Shown in pieces: positions 21,864-32,407 of a DNA stretch of 64,000 nt. A model generated the notes under the pieces. The model searched no databases and had not been told where the DNA came from. It saw nothing but the letters and a program-made list of their open reading frames with translations. Every line of letters begins with the position of its first letter. Position 1 is the stretch's first letter. The DNA lies in assembly GCA_024509875.1 (NCBI GenBank), contig JAMPIV010004448.1:744001-808000 (forward strand), written 5' to 3'. Both the position numbers and the translations under genes were made by a program. The stretch is from Oreohelix idahoensis (taxonomy: Eukaryota > Mollusca > Gastropoda > Stylommatophora > Oreohelicidae).

Positions 21864-23453
21864 ATGCTCACGGAATTTCATGAAAGACCAGACTATTTGC
21901 AGCCTATTTTCCAGGCAACGGACAATTCTCAAGTACCTCATGGTCAATACTCATCGCTGTCAGTTATACAGGATGAGGAAACTACTTTTTCTGATGTCAA
22001 TCTTCCTCTTTCTATGGTCCCACTTTATTCTACGGAATCTTGGAAAAACGTGACCGTTTCTCCAAATCTTTCCGCTGAGGAACATCGACAAGTTTCTTCG
22101 ATGTTGCAAACATTTCAGGATGTTCTTACAGACATCCCGGGACACACACATGTCATTGAACATGACATTGTGCTGACTGATCATAATCCTATCAGAGTCA
22201 GACCCTATCCAATACCTATCCATTTCCAGTCTCAAGTCGAAAAAGAATTGGATGAAATGATACGTTTGGAAATCATTGAACCATCCACTTCAGCATACTC
22301 TTCGTCTATGGTTATTGTTCGAAAGAAGGATAATAACATTCGCATTTGCGTAGATTATCGCAAATTGAAACAAGTTACGAAGTTCGACGCTGAACCTATG
22401 CCTTCATTAGAAGAGCTACTCAATAAACTTTCTAATTCTAGATTCTTTACCAAACTAGATTTGTCTAAAGGTTATTGGCAAGTCCCGCTAACTGAACGTG
22501 CCAAACCTTTTACAGCTTTTTCTACACCTAGGGGTTTATTCCAATGGAATTTCATGCCTTTTGGTCTTATGAACGCCCCTGCTACATTCGTACGCATGAT
22601 GCGCCGAATTCTCGCATATCGTACAGATGTCATAGCATATCTAGATGATATCTGTCTATTCAGTGATTCCTGGGAAGATCACTATTTGGGTTTATACGAA
22701 TTACTGTCTACTCTTCGCGAGTATAACTTGACTGCAAAACCCTCTAAAGCCTTTATAGGATTTAGTGAGATTTCTTTCCTAGGTCATCGTGTTGGTCATG
22801 GTCTTTTAAAGACAGAGGACCACAATGTTTCAAAAATACTTAACATTTCGGTCCCTAAGACAAAGAAACAAGTAAGGAGTCTATTAGGTTTGATCCAATT
22901 CTACGGACGATTCATTCCGAATCTGTCCTCCATTATGGCACCGCTTTCTACTTTATTGAAGAAAGGGTCGCCTAATTTGATCCGCTGGTCAAAAGAATGT
23001 CAATCCTCATTGGACCAGGTTAAAGACCTATTTTCATCTCCACCTATTCTTAGGTTACCTACTATTGAGAAGACTTTTGTTCTTCGAAGTGACGCCTCGT
23101 TAACTGGGATTGGGGCAGCACTAATGCAGGAGTATTCTGATACTCTGCATCCGGTGATGTATATCTCTAGGAAATTAAATGCTGCAGAAAAGAATTACTC
23201 GGTTTTAGACCGTGAGTTATTGGCTATGGTATGGTCTATTCTGAAGTTACAAAGATTTCTTCTAGGCGCACATTTCATTGTGGAAACCGACCAGAAAGCG
23301 CTTACTGCTATTCAGAGCAAAAACTTGAAGAGCTCGAGGTCCACTCGTTATGCCATAGCTCTTCAACCATTTCATTTCTCGGTTCGAGCTATCCGTGGTT
23401 CGGATAATGTAATGGCGGACATTCTGTCCAGATGCCCACACGATTCCACATGA
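21864..23453 (+). pseudogene. pol: Element 3 reverse transcriptase and RNase H
   Basis: Continues from the integrase after a one-base shift; the ATG at 21864 is internal (it aligns with NML in Element 1 pol) and is probably not a real start. RT blocks: RICVDYRKL, FFTKLDLSKGYW, MPFGLMNAPATF, and YLDD at 22638-22649, complete. RNase H: LRSDAS, DRELLAMVW, ETDQKAL and MADILSR, complete. The catalytic residues look intact. The defect is the broken upstream frame. Confidence 0.9.
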
Positions 23454-24216
23454 TTCTTCTGTCATATATATATTTCCTGATATACAGTCCAATGTTATAA
23501 TGACATGTTAGTAGATTTTTTTTTTTCTCACTTTTTTGAGGGGGAATTTATAACATTGTTCCATGTAATTATCTAAGAAGGCTTAGTTAGTGATATACGG
23601 GCCAAAAGATCACTCGGCCACATTTAAATAAATTATTTTCAGGATTGTATTGAGAGATTTACCAGTTGTCTTTAAGATTTGTGTTATTGATATTTTCGCA
23701 GCACATCATTGAAGATGCGAGATTGTGTCCATTGTGGAACTTTGAGTATATCAAGTCCTGTCCTAGATTGGGAGCGGATGATGTCCACATCTTCTTCTAT
23801 TGAATGTTTTATGTCAACGAAGATCAACACATGTATTACTTATTAGTTACTGATGCATTACATAATGTAATAAAATAGTGCGGTATATTAATATATTACA
23901 CCGCTATTTGCAACACATTGTATGATATCATAATAATATATTTGATTTCATATATTGGTATGAGAATAATTTGACTTTTATTATGATGTTGCCAGCATTG
24001 TGGTTTGTGTTGGTGGCACCTTCCTGGGATATATACGCGTATACTTAGATAAATTTTTCTCTAAGGACCTGGGATATGATCTCAGTTTTGCTCCAAGTGT
24101 TGAGCTATTTTGTTAGGTATATCCGCGCATCATACGTGCGTTAGGAGCCTAGATTTTTCCGGCTCCAGGATTTTAAAAAAAAATGTTCTTTTTTTTTTCC
24201 CGGGAGGGTGCGGTAA
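23454..24216 (+). other. Element 3 3' untranslated region and polypurine tract
   Basis: About 760 bp without a coding frame. The purine-rich tcccgggagggtgcggtaa at 24199-24216 directly precedes the LTR start TGTTACGCAC and is the best candidate for the polypurine tract, although it is interrupted by t and c. Confidence 0.6.
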
Positions 24217-25549
24217 TGTTACGCACAAATAATTACTTTTTTCCAAAGTCTTTGTATGATCGTTTTTCGTATGTATGATCATTATTTGACTGAAATGCAT
24301 GTTATATATATTTTATGGTCAAAGGGACAGAACCCGATATATCGATACTGCTATTTTTTATGAGTTTACCTCCTCTTGTATAGAGACACGTTCGGTCTAT
24401 AATGTCTTGAACGAAGCGTGACCATATCTCCTTATTTGGTAGTATCAGTCAACTGTTGTAGATGTTTGAAACCTTTCTTAACGCTTCTGTTCATGTCCAT
24501 AAAAGGCGCGACTGTGTAAGACTTTTATCTCGAATGTTCTTAGAATCGTCTTATTGTGAACAGCGACTCAGAGATTGTCACTCTGCGCATGTCTCGACTT
24601 GGTTGTCGTTTGTTGTTCCGCCCAGGTCGGGCAGTTGAGAAATGGACTGATTAGCGAGCGGACGCGACTGCGTCTTGTGATTCTCTGAGGGAAATACATT
24701 GTCTTTGTGAGTTAGTTAGCTAACTAGACTATTTCCCCGTATTATTCAAGCCTGCCTGGAGGCATATGTTCATGGTTGATTTTCCGAAATAAGGTAATTC
24801 CTCTTGTATCGAACTTTAGGCTATCATCTAGAGGTTCGTCATTTTGTCGCCTTTTTGCTCGCCTGTGTGATTCAAAATGGAGAGGTACTTTGACTAGGAT
24901 TAAGTCATCGGTATCTTTATACCTGAACTAGTTATATATCTATGGGTCGCTCTAGACCAACAAGACTATTGTCTGTGTTCCAGGATTCGTTATATCAGAG
25001 ATCACGTCCAAGTCAGATGGTTAGACTTAGGAAGGTTATAAAGGTCGAGCTGACCTGTAATCCATGTATGCTACTCACGTGCAGACAGTAAACGGACGTA
25101 TTGTATACATCTGATCTGCTAGCATCAGGAAGGAATAATTATTATTGTCTATGAACATTAAGGATCTGCAGCGGACCACGGTTGCAGAAGTTATATGTAT
25201 TATTTATCAAGCTTCGCTATGATATTTGTTTTCCATACAACTATTGAGTATTGACTCCTACATGACTGTCAGTTAACATGAGTTTGAATGCTGCATTCGT
25301 TATACTATGCTGATGATAACATAAGTATCATGACTGTTTTGTGGCGTGCAATAAATGGTATAAACCTAAAGCGAAGTTACCATTTTTATGACTCTACACG
25401 TCATGTTGCCTGTGGTGTACCCTGAACTGTTCTACTGCAACACACCCACCGCAACAATCTAAACCAGATAAGACACCCACATCTTGCATTGTAATACCTG
25501 GTGTCGATAGAGGTGGTAATTTGACGGCATCCTAATTCCACCCTTATCA
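24217..25549 (+). repeat. Element 3 3' LTR (complete)
   Basis: 1333 bp from TGTTACGCAC to CCTTATCA. Polyadenylation signal aataaa at 25350-25355. A run of 14 C follows directly, then minisatellite units containing acccaatgtgtg. Confidence 0.9.
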
Positions 25550-25895
25550 CCCCCCCCCCCCCCACCCAATGTGTGTCCAACACTTCAACATACAACATGA
25601 CCTCCAGTGTGTGTCCAACACTTCAACAAACAACATGACCTCCAATGTGTGTCCAACACTTCAACAAACAACATGACCCCCAATGTGTGTCCAACACTTC
25701 AACAAACAACATGACCTCCAATGTGTGTCAAACACTTCAACAAACAACATGACCCCCCAATGTGTGTCCAAAATTTTGCCAAACAATATGACCCCCAATG
25801 TGTGTCCAACACTTCAACAAACAATATGACCCCCAATGTGTGTCCAACACTTCAACAAACAACATGACCCCCAATGTGTGTCCAAAACTTTACCA
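25550..25895. repeat. Poly-C tract and 38-bp minisatellite array 2
   Basis: About nine units of the same family as array 1, more homogeneous than array 1, starting with a 14-base C run next to the LTR. The C run probably grew from the ccccc that occurs in normal units. Confidence 0.95.
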
Positions 25896-26040
25896 AACAA
25901 CATGAATATCAAATGGTATTAAGCTACACACACACCATGATGTTATCATCGGGAATAAGACATATGACAAAAGTACCGAATAGAGAATATTATTGTATTT
26001 TCATGTTTACCATCTTATATGTACATATTCATTTGTTTTT
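25896..26040. repeat. 150-bp array-flank segment, copy B
   Basis: Homologous to 15513-15668 and in the same position relative to its array, so array plus flank form a higher-order unit that has been duplicated. Confidence 0.85.
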
Positions 26041-27795
26041 GTCTGATTAAGACTTTCCCTATTGTCTGTGTTTGTTAAACTGATCGTTAAAAAATATCTC
26101 GTTACATTCCTCCTATAATTCTTATTAAAAGGGAGAGGTAGTCTCACAGCAGATGCTGTCGTAGGGGAGTAAAGTGTTAGAGACTTAACCATACTTGGTC
26201 AGGCATCGAAAGGTGGGGTGACCAGTTCTATGTCTAAAAATCAAAAAGCATCGTTAATCTTAAGTTCACGGTGGAGTTTAGGACTTGAAAAATTTACGAA
26301 AAGCCTTGCTGTCCTGATCCTTGCTGTCCTGATCCTTGTTGTCCTGATCCTTGCTGTCCTGATCATCCGTTCAAAGTTTTTCCGTGTCTTCTTAATCACG
26401 TTCATCACTGTGACCAGTTCACGTCTGCGCGTGATCTTACGTCTCTGGCTATTTCTCCTGCTCCGGGGAATCCATTACAAGAACTGTCTTGTAATACTCT
26501 GTATTGGTTTCCTTATTGTATGTGCTATCTAATGTCAACGTGACCATAACGAAACAATATCTCAACAAATAAAAGGACAGAAACAACAGTAAAAGAAATA
26601 AGAAAGGTTTGATATTAGCGCGCAATGGCAAATATAAAGGTAGTCCAATAGCAGATACGGTACTGCTGTAATGGAGCGACATGTTAGAAAATTGACAACA
26701 CTAGGTCTCAGGTTTGTGGGACATGGTGACCTGTTCTACTAACGCTGCCTTTACCTTCCCTTATCGAATACTTTATGAGTGCTGATTACATGATCCCCCA
26801 CCACTAATCTGATTGTTGCAAAATAAATATATAATACCGAATGTATGTGGTTCTAATGATGATGTTTGTACTTTTCAACATATTTTATTTCATGCTAATA
26901 ATTAGTTTGAATTTTTAAATATATTTTATTTCATGGTAATAACTTGTTTGAACTTTGAAATATATTTTAGTTCATCGTAATAATTTGTTTGAACTTTTAA
27001 ACAAATTTTATTTCATGGTAATAATTAGTTTGCACTTTTAAACATATTTTATTTCATGGTAATAATTAGATACTGTGAATGTGAGTATGCTATTATTTAA
27101 TTTTTACAACGTTAAATTCCTTTAAATTGATATGTAAAATGTGTGTGAGAATAAATGAATTCAGTATGAAAGATGAGAGAAAGGATGGGCAGAATGTCAG
27201 ACGGGCCTGCGTGCCCAATTCTCAACCTTTTTTAAATAAAGTTCGTTCTTTCGTGACATGACTGAAGACAAGAAACAGCTACCTATTTGTTACACTAAAG
27301 ATTGGGGGGAAAGGGTGGGAGATAAGGGGTATAACACAAGAGACACGATAACAAAACGGAAGTGAAGATTTACACTGCACTTGGAAGACGAACAATAGAT
27401 AAACGAAAATACGATAGGGTTAAAAAAAAAATCAAAATAACATAAAAAAGATTTTTAAGATAAAAATGGTCGGCTGACAAGCTTTTGACCTCTAAGGCAA
27501 GCACAGTTTTTGAAACGGTCATAGATTTGATTATTCTGACACTGTTGACCTTATATCTTTTTATTTCCTCCAACTGACAACAACAACAAAAAACGCTCAG
27601 TGCTTAGAGACTTACAACTTTCATTATCATCTTTCTGACAAACATGTTTATCTGTTTGTCGTCGTTACAGCTGTCTTCCTTGCTATCATTAAAAAATATA
27701 AAAAACTTGTCATCATTATCAACAATATTAACCCATAGATTCAGTCTATATTTTTGTTGTTCGTTTATCACAAAATAGAGATTCTAAAAACTCAG
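26041..27795. other. No gene recognised; two short tandem arrays
   Basis: This holds a 15-bp array (ccttgctgtcctgat, four units, 26304-26364) and a 41-bp AT-rich array (about 4.5 units, 26880-27068, core tattttatttcatggtaata). The missing 5' exons of the nuclease-like gene should lie here or further upstream, but I could not find one with a convincing sequence. Confidence 0.6.
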
Positions 27796-27909
27796 ACTAC
27801 AACCCAACTCATCTAATGTGGCCTGAGCTCATGCCCCCGGACCCTGATCCAAGACTCGCTACGTTCACGATGACCAACATGGCTCCTCTACACAGCAGCT
27901 TGTTTGAAG
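27796..27909 (+). CDS. DNA/RNA non-specific endonuclease (ENDOD1-like), exon A; first visible exon
   Basis: First of four exons whose splice phases all agree. Acceptor ...aaaactcag before 27796; donor gtaata after 27909; the exon ends with one base of a split Glu codon. It encodes YNPTHLMWPELMPP... and LATFTMTNMAPLH, matching the region of the endonuclease NS family that normally reads DRGHL...TFTLTN-xxPQ. The family cleaves DNA and RNA with a catalytic His and a Mg-binding Asn. Here the DRGH signature reads N-P-T-H: only the His is kept. The missing N terminus, perhaps 80-100 residues with a signal peptide, must lie upstream. I infer a secreted or vesicular nuclease relative that is possibly inactive. 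The family assignment is from remembered motifs, not a search. Confidence 0.72.
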
Positions 27910-29853
27910 GTAATATTTTTTGGTCATGCTTTGTTAACATACTCGTGTATCAGTTTCTTTTTGTGATAACTTTTGCTGCTGCAGACAGTTTCTGTTGCAG
28001 AAATGATGGCGGAGAGAAAGTTTTACGTTCAATATATATTTTTTTTCTTGTAGTGTCATTGTTTTAAGTATAATTGGAATTATCTTATGTGGGCCCGAGT
28101 AATCAGCTTAGTGAACAAAAGAACAATAATTTAGCTATTCAAGCTCCATGCACAAAATAGCGAGTTACAGCCAACTAACTCCATCTGTAAGTCTGTCTAT
28201 GGCAGACACATTTCAGGCAATCTGTAACATTTCCCCATTTCAGCTTTCTGGATAGCTGGGAAGTACACACAATTAACTGAACAGCCATATACATAATTAG
28301 CCTTTTAAACACCATCATATTGATTTCCTTTCTTTCCTATTCGTTTATCCCTTAAAGATAGAATTCCTTGGTGCCTGATTTTCGAGCACCAGTGCAGTGG
28401 TCCGTCTGTAAAATCCTCAAATTTCACCTTTCTAGGTCATCAGGAATTACGCCAACTGGACAGACACATTTTTTTTTTAAATTTGATGAGAGAAATATCT
28501 CGTTCAACCTCTGATGGGTTATAATTAGGATATATATTGTTTTCAATTCCAAATAATATGAATAATTGCCGATACTTGAAAGTGGCACCAAATCAATAAA
28601 AGATTATTGTAAATAGGGCAAATAAAAATTACCAATTTTCTGTGCACATTGGAAAAACAAAACTAAAACACACAAAAAAGAGACAAAACAAAACAAAACA
28701 AAAATAAAATGCAAACAAAAAACACCGAACAAAAATAAACAAGAGAAGGGTGTGAATGCCGGCGGTGTTTTGTAAGATAATTAATTGACTTTCTCTTGTT
28801 ATAAGTCATATGTTTTATAAGAATATCACCAGACCCTCACCTTCCCAATTACTATATACATATTAACTTTTGTTCTAGTTAAATACTGTTTGACTATATT
28901 GTACAGTTCTCTTGGTCTGTCTATTCTTAAAACCTCTTCTACATTTATGGGTAAATTTGATGCCTGAAAATAATCTAATATTGGGATTCTCATTTGTTAA
29001 TACTTCTTACATTTTAACAAGAAATGCTCTATATTATTTTCTTGATGAAATTCTGCACAGTAAGGTTCTTCTATTCTGAAATAGCTTTTTCCCCGTTCCC
29101 AGCTGTAGTCTGAGAAATTTCTTATTACTGTGACTTGTCAGTTCTCTAGATATATGAAATTGTCTTTTAGGAGCCTTGAACATCTTATATGCATGTCTTC
29201 CTTTCAGATATTTATCCCACTCTGCTTTCCATTCATCTGTTATTATTTCTTTAATTAAGATCTTAATCTCTGATTTACTCATCCTAACATTTATTAAATT
29301 TTTATCAGCTCTACTTGACTGGCTTCGTTATCTACCTTCTCATTTCCATCTTTGTCAACATGTGAAGATATCCAAGCTATTAAGACTGAACATCCTCTAG
29401 AATATAACTATGTAGGAGCCAGAAATATCTCCTCCGCTATATCAGGTCTAAACATTTATAACACATAAGGAAGGGAAACCCGAGGCCTGTAAACAGTAAA
29501 TAAATATTGTCCTGGGTAAGCCACTCACGTCGGTTGTTTTTCTGTTGTCTAGTTTTCTACTTCTTTATTTCTTACGAGTGCCTGTAAACATACCTTTATG
29601 TTTGTCTAATATTTATTTACTGTATCAGGTCTACTGCATTCTCGTAAGTTTGTAAGTGGTTGAATTGTTGAAAGACAGTCTGTTAAAATTGTTAGTTTGT
29701 GTTATTAGAGAAGATTTATACAGCTGGACGGACATACACCATTATTCTTTTGTTTAAAAAAAAAACAGATTTATTATGCGAAAACAGTATTTTAAGGTAC
29801 GTCTGGAGCATTTCTCTATCTGTTTTACTTTTAACTTACAACGTCTGTTCCAG
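27910..29853 (+). other. Intron 1 of the ENDOD1-like gene
   Basis: 1.9 kb with GT...AG ends. From 28850 to 29430 it holds a minus-strand LINE RNase H remnant (own entry). Other parts are AT-rich with an A/C-rich low-complexity run at 28655-28740; nothing else is recognised. Confidence 0.65.
28850..29430 (-). pseudogene. LINE C-terminal remnant with RNase H end
   Basis: The minus strand encodes a decayed stretch like SSHVDKDGNEKVDNEAS (the end of an RNase H domain, about 29385-29335) and then KILIKEIITDEWKAEWDKYL...GRHAYKMF (29270-29180), the typical region downstream of RNase H in I-type LINEs. Stops and frameshifts are frequent. It is a fragment only. Confidence 0.6.
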
Positions 29854-29994
29854 AATGGCACGGTACAATAATGAAGGTGCGACAGTTTGCCATTGAGCAA
29901 TGTGGAATACCCGTTTTCTTTGACTCTACCTTTGCACACCAAACGGAATTCTCAACTCACCGCGCAAACAAGTCGGCCATGTACGTTGCATCAG
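29854..29994 (+). CDS. ENDOD1-like gene, exon B
   Basis: Acceptor cgtctgttccag, donor gtatga. It starts by completing the Glu codon split from exon A, and 46 codons plus one base follow without a stop (WHGTIMKVRQFAIEQCG... to NKSAMYVASG). The Trp and hydrophobic helix fit the family segment FNxxxW-xxLE, but the Asn that holds the metal ion is not found at the expected place (SLFEEW across the exon junction). It ends with the first G of a Gly codon completed by exon C. Confidence 0.75.
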
Positions 29995-30096
29995 GTATGA
30001 GTATATTACGAATGTTTTTATGGTTGATAGTTACTGAATTAACTGATCTAGTTTGCAAGTATATCTCCATTTCTGGGCCAAGAAAGAGTCACGTAT

Positions 30097-30330
30097 TCCA
30101 AGTCACTGAACTTCGAGAGCGTCAGAAAAGAACAATTTAATATACTTAACAATGTGATCTCGAAAAATAACATAAGTTTTCCTGTGAAGATCAAATTATA
30201 CAAATCACTTGTATTATCTATTCTCTTGTATGGGTGTGAGGGCTGGACACTCACTGCAGATACGGAGCGAAGTATTCAAGCTTTCGAGTATAAGTGTTAT
30301 AGAAGAATTTTGTGCATTTGCTATCAGGCC
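30097..30330 (+). pseudogene. LINE A, left part (split by LINE B)
   Basis: Encodes the post-RT region SFPVKIKLYKSLVLSILLYG and EGWTLTADTERSIQAF, ending CYRRILCICYQ. The same protein continues at 31849 with EHKTNVYVREKI, so LINE B is inserted between them. The 5' side is truncated at about 30100. Confidence 0.8.
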
Positions 30331-31848
30331 CAAACATTCTCAAATCAGAAGTAGAGAATGCCATTCATATGATACAAAAAGGAAAATCAGCAGGCATGGA
30401 TAACATAAAAATTGAAATGATATAAGCTCTGGAGAGCTTTGGTATAGATACAATCACAGAAATATGCAACGATATATACAATACAGGATATATACCACAC
30501 GACATGAAGACATCAGTTTTCATAACATTGCCCAAAAAACCAAATGCAACAGAATGTTCAGACTTCAGAATAATCAGCCTGATGAGTCATGCAATTAAGA
30601 TACTGCTCAAAATCATACAGGAAAGAATAAAAAGTAAAGTAGACAGCGAAATCCAAGAAGAACAGTTTGGTTTTAGACGGAACAGTGGAACAAGAGAGGC
30701 AATATTTTGCCTAAGAATATTAGCAGAAAAATATACAGAGGTCCAAAAAAGTATGTATATGTGCTTCATTGACTATAAGAAGGCTTTTGACAGAGTCCAT
30801 CATGAGAAAATAATTGAATACCTCGAAGACATAGGTATTGATGGAAAGGATATAAGAATACTCAGTAACCTTTATTGGGAGCAAACTGCCACAGTAAGAT
30901 CGGGAAGGAATTATTCACCATACATAGACATAAAAAGAGGTGTCAGACAAGGTTGTGTGCTGTCCCCCTGGCTATTTAATTTATACACCGAAAAAATTTT
31001 CAAACAGATACAGGAAATACCAGGACTGAACATCAGTGGAAGGTCAATAAACAACCTTAGATATGCAGATGATACCGTGTTGTTAGCTGAAAGCGAACAG
31101 GAGTTACAAGAACTAGTGAAGCAAGTGAACAGTATAAGTCGTGAATATGGACTCAACATTAATATTGAGAAAACAAAAACTATGATAATTAGCAAAACAG
31201 ACGATAAACCCACATTAAAGATAAGCGTAAATGGGAAAATCCTGGAACAAGTCAAGAGCTACGTATATCTTGGTCATATAATAACAGAAGATGGCAGATG
31301 TGAAACAGAAATCAAGAAGAGAATAGGAATGGCCAAAGCTACATTCAACAACATGAAACATATACTGACATCCAAACAGTTATCTCACAAATTAAAACTG
31401 AGAATCATAAAGTGTTATATATATTCTGCATTTCTGTATGGTGCAGAAACATGGACGATGAATAAGCATTTGGAAGAAAGAATTGAGGCTCTTGAAATGT
31501 GGATATATAGAAGAATGGGGCGTATCTCATGGAAAGAGATGAAAACAAATAAGGAGGTCCTAGAAAATCTAGGTATGAAGAGAGAACTAATGAGGGAGGT
31601 CAAAGTTCGGCAGCTAAAATACTTTGGCCACATAAAAAGGCATAACACCTTTCAGAAGACCATAACAGAAGGGAGAGTTGAAGGCAAACGTGCAAGGGGA
31701 AGACAGCGCTATAAGTGGGAAGATAACATCAAAAGATGGACAGGAAAGAGTCTATCAGAGTGCACCACCAAGACAAGAGACAGAAGACGTTGGAGATCCA
31801 TTACAGCCAACCTTCGTTGTGGAGATGGCAACTGATGATGATGATATC
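30331..31848 (+). mobile_element. LINE B: 5'-truncated non-LTR retrotransposon nested in LINE A
   Basis: It begins within the RT coding region at about 30331-30350 (VENAIHMIQKGKSAGMDNI) and ends in (tgatga)n. The word atca flanks both sides (30325-30330 region and 31845-31848), a possible short target duplication. The endonuclease half is missing. Confidence 0.8.
30351..31835 (+). pseudogene. LINE B reverse transcriptase, 5'-truncated, one in-frame stop
   Basis: An in-frame TAA at 30423-30425 interrupts the start; from the ATG at 30504 the frame is open for 443 codons. RT motifs: GFRRNSGTREAIF, CFIDYKKAFDRV, RGVRQGCVLSPWLFNLY and RYADDTVLLAE, the last with both catalytic Asp residues. After RT come YLGHIITEDGR and AFLYGAETWTM. 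The C terminus is basic, GRQRYKWEDNIKRWTGK. Without the N-terminal endonuclease it cannot transpose on its own. The clade is not certain; it resembles RTE-like elements common in invertebrates. Confidence 0.9.
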
Positions 31849-32205
31849 AAGAGCACAAAACAAATGTCTATGTTAGAGAGAAAATAAACACGAATGCAGG
31901 CCACCATGAACCACGTTTGTCAGTAGTGAAACGTCGAAAGCTTGCCTGGTTTGGGCATGTAACTCGTCATGACTCCCTTTTGAAAACGATCCTCCAGGGA
32001 ACAGTCGAAGGTAAACGGAGAAGAGGAAGGCAAAGAAAATCCTGGGCTGATAACATCAAAGAATGGACAGGGCACGGTTTTTCCACACTTGTACGCATTG
32101 CTAAGGATAGAGAGCAGTGGAGGACCTTGTCGGCTGATGCTTCCACCCTGGCACCCCTACGAGCCACGACGGGTTACGGGTTGAGATGATGATGAGATGA
32201 TGATT
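31849..32205 (+). pseudogene. LINE A, right part, with (GATGAT)n tail
   Basis: Continues the protein of 30097-30330: EHKTNVYVREKI..., LSVVKRRKLAWFGHVTRH, KRRRGRQRKSWADNIKEW, ending GYGLR before TGA at 32187-32189. The tail gatgatgatgagatgatg is typical of LINEs that end in short tandem repeats. Confidence 0.85.
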
Positions 32206-32407
32206 TGCAGCTATGAGACCATTTATCCGGCTACCCAGTATCAAAAACGTTCCGAAAACGGGAAACCGACAAAGTGTAATATTAAAAAGTGGCGCCAAGT
32301 AATTCCTCCGGCTTCAACTTTGTTTATAATGGTGACCCTGATGTGCAACAGCTTTTTAACCAATTGATGGTGAAAGTTTGTAATTTCGTGATTTTTAGAG
32401 CTTTCTT

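Larger units (their letters stand above)
15689..25549 (+). mobile_element. Element 3: Ty3/gypsy LTR retrotransposon, Gmr1-like domain order, frame-broken
   Basis: A 9.86-kb element on the plus strand: 5' LTR 15689-16998, candidate primer site, 1.5-kb leader, gag, pol (protease, integrase, RT, RNase H), polypurine tract, 3' LTR 24217-25549. The LTRs align without indels at an offset of 8551; I saw one difference (acacacacc against acacccacc near 16892/25443). The first 23 bp of the 5' LTR are missing. The element lies within a 38-bp minisatellite. Gag and the CxxC...CGH motif show it is closely related to Element 1. Confidence 0.93.

Noticed and set aside
32310..32345. Primer-binding-site-like tggtgaccctgatgtg
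   Set aside because: No LTR could be identified next to it, so an LTR element is not supported here.
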